A stretch of 64,000 nucleotides of DNA from Lysinibacillus sp. PLM2 (GCA_023168345.1 AP025689.1:3678001-3742000); one strand, 5' to 3'. Positions 26,682 through 35,629 are shown, numbered from the stretch's first letter. The notes: a model not told the origin generated them from the letters alone. Numbers and translations are program-made.

Positions 26682-27659
26682 TTATTTGGTAAGGTCGCAT
26701 TTATCAATTATATAGCAGCTTCCTTTGTATTTTTTACAGTCACGTTTGACGGCTGCAACCCTATCCGATAGTTCCTCTGCAACTTCGTAATGTTGTTCTT
26801 TATTTGTAATCACCGCTATTGATAAGGACATAATTGAAATATTCTCCATCTGTCCAGTTCTTCCCTTTATTTTTAGAGTAGGATCCGTTAAATGATGTGA
26901 ATCATAAAATTCGGGAATAGTTCCATCAAACTCTTCAATGATTTTTTGGCAGATTGGTTCAACGTCATAATGGGGAATGATCGCCATAAAATCATCACCC
27001 CCAATGTGTCCTAAGAAATATCCATAATGAAGAACATTTCTTTTCAATATTTCAGTTAAATGTAAAAGTACTTTATCCCCTCTATTAAAGCCATATAAGT
27101 CGTTATAGGTTTTAAAGAAGTCTATATCAAAATATAAAACACTATACTGTTCGAGGGATATTGTTTCCACAAGTTTTTCATTGATTAAGTGATTACCTGG
27201 TAAACTACTTAATGGATTAAGGAAACTTGCTAATTCGACCTGTATTTCAACAAACTTCATTAGTAATGCTCGAATACTTACGACACCCGTGAATTTCCCA
27301 TCTTTCGTAACAATGACATCATCATATAAATCTTCTTCTTCTCGTTCCATTGCTAAACGACTGACTTCTGTAATCGATTGAAAATAGTCAACAATAAGAG
27401 GATCCGTTTTTGCTAAAAGTTTACTTTCTCGCCCCATAAAAAGGTTATACCCATACAAAGTCCCGATTTTTTGATAAAAATGGGTTCTTGTGATATGCGC
27501 AATCGGCTTTCCATGATGTACGACAACGATGCCTCGCATATTAGGATTAGCCGTAAACATTTTATCCACTTCTTTATTTTTCACTGATGGATCAATATAA
27601 GGGACCTTTTTCACGATTTTCCCTATATTTGTTTCTACTTCTCCTATTTCCGTCACCAT
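26682..27659 (-). CDS. Putative diguanylate cyclase: CBS pair plus GGDEF domain (GGDDF), 325 aa
   Basis: Residues about 15-140 form a tandem CBS-like region (MRGIVVVHHGKPIAHITRTH; GKFTGVVSIRALL). The GGDEF domain follows (about 165-320) with YFDIDFFKTYNDLYGFNRGD and the signature GGDDF at 220-224. The active-site loop is GGDDF rather than GGDEF or GGEEF; this variant occurs in the family, but whether it is active is uncertain. No RxxD inhibitory site precedes it. It is the second gene of a pair with the EAL gene (29 bp apart), so synthesis and breakdown of c-di-GMP would be coexpressed. Confidence 0.85.
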   Translation of the reverse strand: MVTEIGEVETNIGKIVKKVPYIDPSVKNKEVDKMFTANPNMRGIVVVHHGKPIAHITRTHFYQKIGTLYGYNLFMGRESKLLAKTDPLIVDYFQSITEVSRLAMEREEEDLYDDVIVTKDGKFTGVVSIRALLMKFVEIQVELASFLNPLSSLPGNHLINEKLVETISLEQYSVLYFDIDFFKTYNDLYGFNRGDKVLLHLTEILKRNVLHYGYFLGHIGGDDFMAIIPHYDVEPICQKIIEEFDGTIPEFYDSHHLTDPTLKIKGRTGQMENISIMSLSIAVITNKEQHYEVAEELSDRVAAVKRDCKKYKGSCYIIDKCDLTK

Positions 27660-27688
27660 TTAATCACCTTATTTTTCAATGGGATATT

Positions 27689-28546
27689 TTAAAAATTGGG
27701 GATTTTTCCGAAAGAAATTTCTTGCTGAGGTTTACCCAATGCATAACCTTGAGCATATTGAATATCAACCGATTGAAGATAATGCAATTCTTCAATTCGT
27801 TCAATGCCTTCTGCAATAATCTTTGTATTTGATTGTTCAGCAAAATTATTAATTAATGACACTAACTGTTGTCCAGCTAAGTTTTGATCAATATTTTGAA
27901 TAAGGGAGCGATCTAATTTGATAAATTCTGGTTTTAAATAAATGAGTGTTTTTAAGCTATTGTAACCCGACCCAACATCATCGATGGCGATTCGATATCC
28001 TTGTTCTCGATAATTCGATAACACTCTCTCAAATTCTTTAAAGTCGGTTACTGCACTTCTTTCCGTTAATTCAAACACTACATGCTCTGGTTGGATACCC
28101 ATTTCCTTTATAAACTTAAAGGTCTCTCCAGCATGGTAGTTTTTATCAAGTAATACATAGGGGTGTATATTAATAAATAAGACAAAGTCATCTTGAAAAT
28201 TTTGTTTTTTCAGCCTTTCTGTATACCTTTTAATAGAAAGGTTTCTACAAAAACGTTCGAAGGGAAACACAATGTTTGTTTGGCCAACAAACTCATAAAA
28301 TAAATCGGTATTTGTAAATAGTTGTGTCCGTATCGGACGATTTAATGCTTCAAATCCAAAGGTCTCACCGTTTTTAATATTCACGATTGGTTGAAAATAA
28401 GTTTCTAATGATTCTTGTTTAATAATTTTCATCAATTCTTTATATCTCTTAAAATATATCAGCTCTTCATGTCTACGACTAAATATGTGCTTAATATAGG
28501 AAAAAAGATTAATTGAGCTTGTTTTGGTATGTAGGGCTGACTTCAT
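27689..28546 (-). CDS. c-di-GMP phosphodiesterase, EAL domain protein, 285 aa
   Basis: After a basic N-terminal part (about 1-45), a single EAL domain occupies the rest. Expected catalytic residues are visible: the EAL motif within FEALNRP, an Asn in VLFINIHP, the Glu of ELTER, the Asp pair in AIDDVGSGYNS, the Lys of FIKLDRSL and the Glu of AEGIE. It should therefore hydrolyse c-di-GMP to pGpG in the cytoplasm. The ATG has TAGGAGA upstream. It leads the operon with the CBS-GGDEF gene and has a long structured region upstream. Confidence 0.9.
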   Translation of the reverse strand: MKSALHTKTSSINLFSYIKHIFSRRHEELIYFKRYKELMKIIKQESLETYFQPIVNIKNGETFGFEALNRPIRTQLFTNTDLFYEFVGQTNIVFPFERFCRNLSIKRYTERLKKQNFQDDFVLFINIHPYVLLDKNYHAGETFKFIKEMGIQPEHVVFELTERSAVTDFKEFERVLSNYREQGYRIAIDDVGSGYNSLKTLIYLKPEFIKLDRSLIQNIDQNLAGQQLVSLINNFAEQSNTKIIAEGIERIEELHYLQSVDIQYAQGYALGKPQQEISFGKIPNF

Positions 28547-28685
28547 AATTTTCTCCTAATTATAAAGGGATTATTTCCTATACTATTCTTTTTTTGTTAA
28601 CTTGATATTAATCTAACATTAACCTTTGTAAAATAAGTCATTCCGCTAATGTATTAGTTTTCTTGGCAGAAGATGACTAAAGTGG

Positions 28686-28748
28686 TGTGCCTTCAGGCTT
28701 TGCAGAGTGCTAAGGTAATCTAGCAATTACTTCGCCTGCAGAGGCACA
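28686..28748 (-). other. Hairpin element in the leader of the EAL-GGDEF operon
   Basis: TGTGCCT (28686-28692) and CAGGC (28694-28698) pair with GCCTG (28734-28738) and AGGCACA (28742-28748), leaving a 35-nt apical region with its own short stem (GTAAT/ATTAC). No T run follows, so it is not a simple terminator. Two imperfect direct repeats (28792-28813 and 28847-28866) lie just upstream. No known riboswitch class fits. Confidence 0.5.
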
Positions 28749-28794
28749 TTTCTACTAGGTCTATGTTTCCATTTTGTTGAGTTTTACCGGGCAT
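28720..28794 (-). CDS. Possible 24-aa leader peptide before the EAL-GGDEF operon
   Basis: ATG with AGGAG 8 nt upstream; the peptide begins MPGKTQQNGNIDLVEM and ends in a Cys/Arg-rich tail (CLCRRSNC). Its 3' part overlaps the hairpin at 28686-28748, so its translation could change the RNA fold. It may equally be a chance ORF. Confidence 0.25.
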   Translation of the reverse strand: MPGKTQQNGNIDLVEMCLCRRSNC

Positions 28795-28914
28795 TTTGGA
28801 GGCTCCTATGTTATCTCTCGTTATTCTATTCTCTTTCGTTTAGGTACATTGGAGCCTTCTATGTCACATTAATACATCAATAAACCAGTTCTCCCTAACC
28901 CCAATGGCAATTTC

Positions 28915-30546
28915 CTATTTCATTTCATTAATTTTCTTCGTAAGTTCTTTAAATCGTTGATCCAATTCTAGGTATTGCGGATCCATTGGTGTCATAAAAC
29001 TCAACTTCCCTAGTACTTCCTGTCTTTCTGTCTCATATTTCAAGAGTATTTCTTTTTTATTGTCGATTGGTTCGGGCGGATTTTCTATGACTTTTACAAC
29101 ATTGTTATTTCCTATTTCCAATTTATAGTTTGTTGTTTTTTCTATAAAATATCGATCGTGGGAAACGACAATTAGTGTGCCATTGTATGTTTCTAACGTT
29201 CTTTCGAGCTGCTCTCTTGACGGTAAATCTAGATGGTTTGTTGGTTCATCTAAAATAAGAACATCTTTTTCTTCCAATATATATAACATGAGCTTACATT
29301 TAACTCTTTCACCCATACTCATGTTTTGGATGGGCTGTTTCCAAGCGGATTTGGAAAACCCAAGATGCTTCATTAAATTTCGAACTTTCCCTTGTTCTTC
29401 AAAGGATTCTCGATAAAACAATTCCTCAGGTGTGTTTTCTAAAGGTAAATCAAATACTTCTTGTGTTAAATAGCCGATTGAAGCTGATGGCGATATCCAT
29501 AGTTTACCTTCAGCATGTTCTTCACCAATCAAAATTTTTAAAAGTGTCGTTTTCCCACTACCATTTGGACCGACTAAAGCAATCTTCTCTCCGTGTAAAA
29601 TCGTAAAATTAACATCTTCAAATAAAGTTCTTTCTCCAAAAGACTTTTTCAGATTCTTTATTTCTAAAAAACGTTTTCCGCGCTTTTCATTGGCTTTTAA
29701 TGTGAAATGAACTTCATATTCATCGTCAACACGTTCTACTTTTTCTTTTCCTAGCTCTTTTTCGAGTCGTTTTCTTTTTGATTTTATTTGAGTATCCATT
29801 CTTTTTGCTTTTACGCGATAAAACTCTTTAAACCCCTCTTTTTTCGTTGATTCCCGATGTGCTTTTTCTGACCAGCTTGATAATTCATTTATTTGGGACT
29901 CAATTTCTGCAATCATTTTCTGCTGTTTTTCAAAGGCCCTTTTTTGGGATAATCGTTTTTGCTCTCTTTCTTTCATATAGCTCGTATAGTGTCCACTATG
30001 TGCAATTAACTTGCCATTCTCAATAGACCATATTTTAGTGACTACTTTATCTAGAAAATAACGATCATGGGATACTAAAATGATGGTACCTTTAAATCGC
30101 TTTATTTCCTCGATTAGTAACTGAGCACCTTCTTCATCTAAATGATTCGTAGGTTCATCAAGCAATAACAAATTTGCATTAGTCGAGAACCCTTTCGCAA
30201 GTCTTGCCTTCAGCTTTTCACCACCACTGAGGTAAGCGTACTGATTTGCAGGAACATGCCATTTTGATATTAGTGCAGCCTCTTCTGGAGTCATTTCATT
30301 CGAGGTAAAATGCTCCTTCTCCTGTTCAACATAGGAAATCTTTATATTATCCTGTAACCATTGAATGTGTCCCTTCGTTGGTTGTAGTTCACCCGATATC
30401 AATTGAAGCAAGGTTGATTTACCAGCACCATTTTTACCGATAATACCAATAATGTCTCCCTGATGAATCGAACAACTTACATTTTCAAAAATTACATTAT
30501 CCTTTATTTCAAATTGAATATCCTGTAATTTACAAATTTCTTTCAT
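28915..30546 (-). CDS. vmlR: Ribosome-protection ABC-F protein VmlR, 543 aa
   Basis: Two ABC domains without membrane segments: Walker A GKNGAGKSTLL (near residue 37) and GPNGSGKTTLL (near 326), signatures LSGGEKLKARLAKG and MSMGERVKCKLM, and two LDEPTNHLD Walker B motifs. The long basic linker with SSWSEKAHRESTKKEGFKE and the C-terminal ETERQEVLGKLSFMTP match B. subtilis VmlR (547 aa) closely as I remember it. VmlR binds the ribosomal E site and displaces virginiamycin M, lincomycin and pleuromutilins. Its leader holds a terminator and a competing antiterminator, so it is probably drug-induced. Confidence 0.93.
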   Translation of the reverse strand: MKEICKLQDIQFEIKDNVIFENVSCSIHQGDIIGIIGKNGAGKSTLLQLISGELQPTKGHIQWLQDNIKISYVEQEKEHFTSNEMTPEEAALISKWHVPANQYAYLSGGEKLKARLAKGFSTNANLLLLDEPTNHLDEEGAQLLIEEIKRFKGTIILVSHDRYFLDKVVTKIWSIENGKLIAHSGHYTSYMKEREQKRLSQKRAFEKQQKMIAEIESQINELSSWSEKAHRESTKKEGFKEFYRVKAKRMDTQIKSKRKRLEKELGKEKVERVDDEYEVHFTLKANEKRGKRFLEIKNLKKSFGERTLFEDVNFTILHGEKIALVGPNGSGKTTLLKILIGEEHAEGKLWISPSASIGYLTQEVFDLPLENTPEELFYRESFEEQGKVRNLMKHLGFSKSAWKQPIQNMSMGERVKCKLMLYILEEKDVLILDEPTNHLDLPSREQLERTLETYNGTLIVVSHDRYFIEKTTNYKLEIGNNNVVKVIENPPEPIDNKKEILLKYETERQEVLGKLSFMTPMDPQYLELDQRFKELTKKINEMK

Positions 30547-30571
30547 AACATCTCTACCCTTCTTAAGGGAG

Positions 30572-30600
30572 AAAAAAATCCTCCCGTTTTTCGGAAGGAT
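30572..30600 (-). terminator. Attenuator terminator in the vmlR leader
   Basis: ATCCTTCCG pairs with CGGGAGGAT around a 5-nt loop and runs into T7 on the minus strand, 26 bp before the vmlR start. Its 5' arm is also part of an 11-bp antiterminator stem. Confidence 0.85.
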
Positions 30601-30680
30601 TAGTCTTTTTACATCTTTAAAAAAGCTATCTATAATTACAGATAACTTGAATTTATAATGAAAATGGGCAGACTAATCCT
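30596..30680 (-). promoter_or_regulatory. Antiterminator of the vmlR leader
   Basis: AGGATTAGTCT (30670-30680) is perfectly complementary to AGACTAATCCT (30596-30606). Five bases of the latter (30596-30600) belong to the terminator stem, so the two structures exclude each other. A separate hairpin (AGTTATCT/AGATAGCT, about 30623-30650) lies between the arms. Confidence 0.75.
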
Positions 30681-30704
30681 ATTTTGTCGAAATAAACTTT
30701 TTAT

Positions 30705-30749
30705 TTATCTCAAATCGAAAATAAGATTATTTGTCCATTGTCCACCCAT
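30705..30749 (-). CDS. Candidate 14-aa leader peptide of vmlR
   Basis: ATG to TAA ORF encoding a short peptide (begins MGGQWTNNL), 25 nt ahead of the antiterminator 5' arm. AAGGG lies 3 nt upstream of the ATG, which is closer than usual. A second ATG in another frame starts at 30760 but has no binding site. A ribosome stalled here by drug would be placed to shift the fold towards antitermination; this is inference. Confidence 0.35.
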   Translation of the reverse strand: MGGQWTNNLIFDLR

Positions 30750-30844
30750 CTTCCCTTCATTTCGTAGTTGGAATCATTTTACCACAATTTTATCGAATGG
30801 TTCTATTCTCTCCATCATAAATGGTAAAAATGAGACTTTATCAT

Positions 30845-31366
30845 TTATTTAGAGTTATATTTTTCTAAAGCAATCTTTATATGTGCTAAGTGATGATTTG
30901 CGTGCCATGCACATTTTAACAAAGTTTCAGCTACTGTGACTTTACCATCTACTGAATGGATGAATCCTCTATTTAACTCCTCCTCAGATAAATCTCTCCC
31001 TAAATGGACGATGCGTTCATTAATTCCCTCCATCATTTTTAAGGAACTCTCTAAAGGCGTTTCAGTATCTGGTAGTATAGCCCATTTTTGCTGATCAAAT
31101 GCAGAAATTGAAGGGGTATCAACAGTTAAAGCCAATTTTATACGCTGATATAAGTTCAATTGGGCATCTGCTATATGATGTACAAGTTGTTTCACAGTCC
31201 AACTTCCTTCTCGATAAGTACTTTGAAGTACCTCATCACTTAATGAACTAACAGTATGTCGTAATCTAGTTGGTAAAGTTTCAATCTCTTTCAGCCACCC
31301 TTGAATATCTTCAGATGTAATTATTTCTGGAACTTCCATTTTTCCAATTGGATATCTTTCGTCCAT
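30845..31366 (-). CDS. yfiT: DinB-fold YfiT-type metal hydrolase or bacillithiol transferase, 173 aa
   Basis: Starts MDERYPIGKMEVPE and contains the YfiT landmarks REGSWTVKQLVHHIADAQ, AILPDTETPLESSL and a C-terminal CAWHANHHLAHI. The conserved His residues in VHHIAD and HANHH form the metal site of the DinB fold. Members include bacillithiol S-transferases and uncharacterised hydrolases. I start at ATG 31366, preceded by GGGGGAG; an ATG 48 bases upstream has no site. It lies 54 bp after the amidotransferase gene on the same strand and may share its transcript. Confidence 0.87.
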   Translation of the reverse strand: MDERYPIGKMEVPEIITSEDIQGWLKEIETLPTRLRHTVSSLSDEVLQSTYREGSWTVKQLVHHIADAQLNLYQRIKLALTVDTPSISAFDQQKWAILPDTETPLESSLKMMEGINERIVHLGRDLSEEELNRGFIHSVDGKVTVAETLLKCAWHANHHLAHIKIALEKYNSK

Positions 31367-31420
31367 TTTTACTCCCCCTCTTCTTTGCTTTAAATTATTC
31401 ATGTAGACTGACATTCATGC

Positions 31421-32089
31421 TTAATTGGAATGTTGTAATAAGTAATCAACAAGCTTTAGTAAAATTTCAGCGTTTTCTTTCGGTGGATTCTTTTCCAATA
31501 TTTCTTCTTTTGTTTGGACAAATTCTCCACCATCTAAATAATCTTCATCTGCCTCGACTAATGCCTTTAAAGTGTCGACCGTTGATTCAAAATGAAATTG
31601 AAGGCCAATCACATTTTCCTTATAAAGAAATGCTTGGTTTTTGCAAATTTCTGTTGAATAGAAAGTAATTGCTTCCTTTGGCAACGTAAATGTATCACCA
31701 TGCCAATGCAAAACCTCTAATGTTTCTGGCAAGAAATGAAATGGCGTTTCATCTGATGTTTTATGAATTGGCCACCAACCAACCTCTTTACCAGCTCGAT
31801 TTTCCATAACTTCTCCACCAATTACTTCTGCAATTAACTGTGCTCCCAAGCAAATCCCTAGTACAGGCTTGTTTTGGTCTATCACATTTTTAATAAACGC
31901 TTTCTCAGTTTTTAACCAATCATACGGATCATAAGCTCCCATTGGTCCGCCTAAAATGATTAATAAACCAACCTCTTCCACATTAGGAAATGTATATTTT
32001 TCAAACATCTTAATGATTTCATAGTTAGATAAATTTTCTAAAATCCCTGGTGTTTCGAATGGAACATGTTGAATAATGTATGTTTTCAT
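31421..32089 (-). CDS. Class I glutamine amidotransferase-like protein, 222 aa
   Basis: A solitary GATase1 domain. The nucleophile elbow is GICLGAQL (Cys near residue 79), and the His-Glu pair is in GLQFHFEST (near 163). ILGGPMGAYD near the N-terminus is typical of the GMP-synthase-like group that includes proteins removing glutamyl groups or acting on unknown amides. No synthetase partner is adjacent. It appears to head a two-gene unit with the YfiT-like gene. Substrate unknown. Confidence 0.85.
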   Translation of the reverse strand: MKTYIIQHVPFETPGILENLSNYEIIKMFEKYTFPNVEEVGLLIILGGPMGAYDPYDWLKTEKAFIKNVIDQNKPVLGICLGAQLIAEVIGGEVMENRAGKEVGWWPIHKTSDETPFHFLPETLEVLHWHGDTFTLPKEAITFYSTEICKNQAFLYKENVIGLQFHFESTVDTLKALVEADEDYLDGGEFVQTKEEILEKNPPKENAEILLKLVDYLLQHSN

Positions 32090-32312
32090 AATTATCGCTC
32101 CTAAGCTATATCATTAGTCCTATTCTACCCATTATAATATTCCTATTTATTTATTGGAAGATATCAACTAATGACTTTTTATATTCCATCTACTAAAAAC
32201 TTCTATTAACTAATGTAAAAATCCTTCAAATGGTTAATGATATATCTAAATTTTCGGGATTTAATATCGACTTAGTCATTATTAAAAAAGTAATTTCTAA
32301 AGTAGCTGAATA

Positions 32313-32352
32313 AAACAAAGAAGGAGCATTATTTATAATCTGCTCCTTCTTT
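32313..32352 (-). terminator. Terminator of opuD
   Basis: Perfect 12-bp stem AAAGAAGGAGCA/TGCTCCTTCTTT with a 12-nt loop. Confidence 0.85.
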
Positions 32353-32354
32353 CA

Positions 32355-33917
32355 CTATTCTTTATTATTGTTATTATTTTCCTTTTCAATAAATTCACGC
32401 ATTCTCTTAAGTCGCTTAATATCACTTTTCTTTATTGGGATTATTTCATGTTTTAGCATCTTCCACATTGTTATTCCGAGCAATAATAAAATGATTGCAA
32501 ATGGGAGTGCTGCAATTAATGATGCCGTTTGTAATGCATCTAATCCTCCTGCATACAGTAACACTCCTGAAATTGCTGCCATTAATACTCCCCAAGTTAA
32601 CTTTGTAATAACAGTGGGGGACATGGAGCCTTTTGACGTCATACTCGCCATAATAAATGTTGCTGAATCTGCTGAAGTAACTAGGAATGTAAAAATTAAT
32701 ACAATTCCTACGATAGATGCGATAGTCGATAGCGGTAAATTATTTAAGGTTTCAAAAAGTGCCACAGTAATATCTTTATTCACTAATGTTGCAATATCTG
32801 TTCCTTTATATAAATCTAACCAAATAGCTGTTCCGCCGAATGTTGCAATCCAAAAACATGAAATAACTGGTGGGACTATTAGAACTCCGATAATAAATTC
32901 TCGTATTGTTCTTCCCCTCGATACACGTGCAATAAATGCTCCAACAAAAGGTGACCAGGCAATTGCCCATGCCCAATAAAAGACTGTCCAATCCTTTACC
33001 CAAGACCCATGTCTGTACGGTTCCAATCTCAAACTATATTCTACAAAATGAGTAATGTAATCGCCAATTGCCAATGTAAAGGATTCAAGAATAAACACAG
33101 TTGGCCCCATGATAAATACAAAGGCTAATAAAAGAATGGCTAAGCCCATATTTACATTACTGAGAATTTTTATCCCTTTTTGTAAACCAGTTGTTGATGA
33201 AAGCATATAACCAACAAACATAACTGCAATAATTCCTATTTGTACTCCAAAATGGACTGGTAAGCCGAATACCGCATTTAAACCGCCATTCGTTTGGAGA
33301 ACACCTAGTCCAATAGAAGTTGCTACCCCCATTACAGTTGCAATAACAGCAAAAATATCGATCGTATTCTTAATGCCTTTTTTCGATCCTGTAATCGGTT
33401 CTAATGATGTAGAGATTAATAAATCCTTCTTTTTATTAAATTGCATATAACACATTACAAGACCCATTAAGGTGTAGACTGACCATTGACTAATGCCCCA
33501 ATGGAAAAATGAGTATCCCATCGCAAGACGTGCACCTTCTGCTGTCAATGGCTCAACATTTTCTGTAGGTGCAGTAAAAAAATGACTCATTGGTTCTGCT
33601 ACTCCCCAAAAGACGAGCCCAACCCCTAAACCCGCTGAGAACAACATAGAAATCCATGTAATAAAGGAAAACTCAGGTCTTGCTTCGTTACCACCCAAAC
33701 GAATTGAACCAAATTTACTAATAGCTAAAAATAATAAAAATAAAATGATTACAAATACGGCAAGTAAGTAAAACCATGAGAAATAAGTCGTGGTTAAATT
33801 AAATACATATGTTGCGACTTCACCGAATTTTTTAGGAATAATTGCTCCTATTGCAACTAAAATCGCGATAACAATTGCCGATATGGAAAATACAGGATTT
33901 TTCAAGATATTCTTCAC
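32355..33917 (-). CDS. opuD: BCCT-family glycine betaine transporter OpuD, 520 aa
   Basis: Twelve membrane helices with the BCCT signature ISMLFSAGLGVGLVFWGVAEP (given in part) and the substrate helix WTVFYWAWAIAWSPFVGAF followed by SRGRTIREF. In BetP, as I recall, the corresponding helix has a Trp-Trp pair where this protein has Trp-Ala; the meaning is unclear. OpuD imports glycine betaine with a sodium or proton gradient under osmotic stress. I start at GTG 33917 because AGGAG lies 8 nt upstream; an ATG six codons earlier lacks a site. The C-terminal tail (IEKENNNNNKE) is cytoplasmic. Confidence 0.9.
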   Translation of the reverse strand: MKNILKNPVFSISAIVIAILVAIGAIIPKKFGEVATYVFNLTTTYFSWFYLLAVFVIILFLLFLAISKFGSIRLGGNEARPEFSFITWISMLFSAGLGVGLVFWGVAEPMSHFFTAPTENVEPLTAEGARLAMGYSFFHWGISQWSVYTLMGLVMCYMQFNKKKDLLISTSLEPITGSKKGIKNTIDIFAVIATVMGVATSIGLGVLQTNGGLNAVFGLPVHFGVQIGIIAVMFVGYMLSSTTGLQKGIKILSNVNMGLAILLLAFVFIMGPTVFILESFTLAIGDYITHFVEYSLRLEPYRHGSWVKDWTVFYWAWAIAWSPFVGAFIARVSRGRTIREFIIGVLIVPPVISCFWIATFGGTAIWLDLYKGTDIATLVNKDITVALFETLNNLPLSTIASIVGIVLIFTFLVTSADSATFIMASMTSKGSMSPTVITKLTWGVLMAAISGVLLYAGGLDALQTASLIAALPFAIILLLLGITMWKMLKHEIIPIKKSDIKRLKRMREFIEKENNNNNKE

Positions 33918-34005
33918 TTTATACACTCCTAACATAACTTAAGTATATATTTTACTATTCCTTTCATTATCATGCGTAATAAAATTGTTATGTGGGATAT
34001 GTAAA

Positions 34006-34038
34006 TAAAAAGAGCCCAGCAATTAAAGCCCGGGCTCA
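34006..34038 (-). terminator. Terminator of the MFS gene ending at 34084
   Basis: GAGCCC/GGGCTC stem with a 14-nt loop and a T5 run on the minus strand. Confidence 0.8.
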
Positions 34039-34083
34039 TGCAATTGACGAATATTTAGTACTTACTTAAAATTCATCAATCGC

Positions 34084-35304
34084 TCACTCAAGTTTAGGTT
34101 CCTCTTTTAACTTTAATATTGGAATAATAAATAATACACCAATTAGGAATAATACACCAGATAAAAGATAATTTCCCGAAAGAGTTAATGGAATTTTAAG
34201 CATTCCTGAAATGGACATACCAATTACCATGGTTCCCATAAACATCGGTGACAGCACTCCATTTACCCGTCCAATAAATGCAGCTTCAGTATTTTTTAAA
34301 ATTATTGTATTTATCCCAATTTGAATACATGGTAGGAATAAGCCATTTACAAACTGCAAAATAATCGTTAACACAACATTAGTTGAGTAACCAATTATAA
34401 TAGTAGCTATCATGCTGACTGAAATTCCAATCATCAGTAGTACTTGCGGTGAAATTTTCTTTGATAAAGAAAAAATGATTGCACCACCAAGTAACATCCC
34501 GATACCACTTGCCATTAGGAGCCATTGTAAAAACTCCTTTGTCATCCCTAAGTTTTCAATCGCGATAAAAATAGCCAACGGTTGAACAATCCCTACTGCT
34601 AAACCACATACTGCAAAGATTATTCCCATTGCTTTTAAGATCTTACTAGATAATACATACTTGAACCCGTCAATAAGCTCTTGTTTGAAATTAGTTTGAA
34701 CATTTCTCTCATTTTCAATATCCTTCGGTAAAAATAGTAAGACAAGCGCTGAACATAAAAACATTACGCCCATAATAGCGATAGAAATATAAATCCCGTA
34801 TTTTTGGTATATTAGTGTTCCAATTACCGGACCAATTACCATAAAAATGGCCATTAAAGATTGGAACATAGCCATAACTGATTGAAGTTCACTTCCTGGA
34901 ACATGCTGCTTAAACAACCTCATGGCTGAAGGCATTGAGAATTGGGATAAAATCGCAGAAACCAATGTCGCAAGGAAAATCATATACCAAGATCCATAAA
35001 ATAGAGTTATGAGTACAACAAAAATTGATACTGCGGATAGGAAGTCACACCAAACCATTGTAAGCTTTGGTTTCCATCTATCTGCAAATGTTCCTCCAAT
35101 AAACGAAAAGATAAAAATCGGCGCAAATTCCGCAACTGATATTAAGGAAATATAAATAGGGTCGTTATTTGTTATTTCCGTAACATACAGCAGGATTGCA
35201 AAGTTTCTAATCCAAATACCAAGCTGTAGCAAAACGTTTGACGCCATTATGGCTAACACTATTCGGTTAGCAAAAATTTTTCCTGATTGCTGTTCTGTTA
35301 GCAT
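34084..35304 (-). CDS. MFS transporter, MFS_3/Mef-like, 406 aa
   Basis: Twelve membrane helices. The loop 2-3 motif reads GGTFADRWKPKLTMVWCD, the usual pattern of drug-efflux type carriers related to MefA and enterobactin exporters. The protein resembles the MFS gene at 24048-25298 in organisation, but the two are clearly divergent. Start at ATG 35304 with GGAGG 5 nt upstream; the frame runs 14 codons further upstream without a site. Monocistronic, own terminator. Substrate unknown. Confidence 0.83.
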   Translation of the reverse strand: MLTEQQSGKIFANRIVLAIMASNVLLQLGIWIRNFAILLYVTEITNNDPIYISLISVAEFAPIFIFSFIGGTFADRWKPKLTMVWCDFLSAVSIFVVLITLFYGSWYMIFLATLVSAILSQFSMPSAMRLFKQHVPGSELQSVMAMFQSLMAIFMVIGPVIGTLIYQKYGIYISIAIMGVMFLCSALVLLFLPKDIENERNVQTNFKQELIDGFKYVLSSKILKAMGIIFAVCGLAVGIVQPLAIFIAIENLGMTKEFLQWLLMASGIGMLLGGAIIFSLSKKISPQVLLMIGISVSMIATIIIGYSTNVVLTIILQFVNGLFLPCIQIGINTIILKNTEAAFIGRVNGVLSPMFMGTMVIGMSISGMLKIPLTLSGNYLLSGVLFLIGVLFIIPILKLKEEPKLE

Positions 35305-35534
35305 TGAAACCTCCAAATGATATTCTTGATATACAAACTTAAACACTTGCTTTCTACTAAGCTAGCAATACAATACAAAACAAAACTCATTTAATGTAAA
35401 TGAGTTTCCAACCATAATTAGTACGTTACATAAACGATTAAGTTTCACTTTTCATGTAAAGTTTATTTTGTTTCGAATAATTATTTTCTTAGCGTTTATA
35501 AGTCCATATTAGTGATGGTTCCCAAATGAAACAT

Positions 35535-35563
35535 TAAAAGGCCCGGAAGATAAATTCCGGGCC
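35535..35563 (-). terminator. Strong terminator downstream of the small ORFs
   Basis: Perfect GC-rich 9-bp stem GGCCCGGAA/TTCCGGGCC with a 6-nt loop, followed by TTTT on the minus strand. No larger minus-strand gene lies between it and 36080, so it must end a short transcript. Confidence 0.8.
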
Positions 35564-35629
35564 ATTCTCACTCATCCTCCATGATTACCTCACCCTCAAT
35601 TTACAAAGTCTCAAGATTCAATTTTTGAA

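Noticed and set aside
28686-28748. Possible c-di-GMP-I riboswitch because of a GCAAAGCC string before c-di-GMP genes
   Set aside because: The conserved GGCAAACC strand, GNRA-loop hairpin and ACGCAAAGC order of that class are not present; the same string occurs by chance in the inverted repeat near 26567.
30658-30852. 64-codon plus-strand ORF
   Set aside because: Antisense to the vmlR leader; no binding site, and composition follows the leader RNA.
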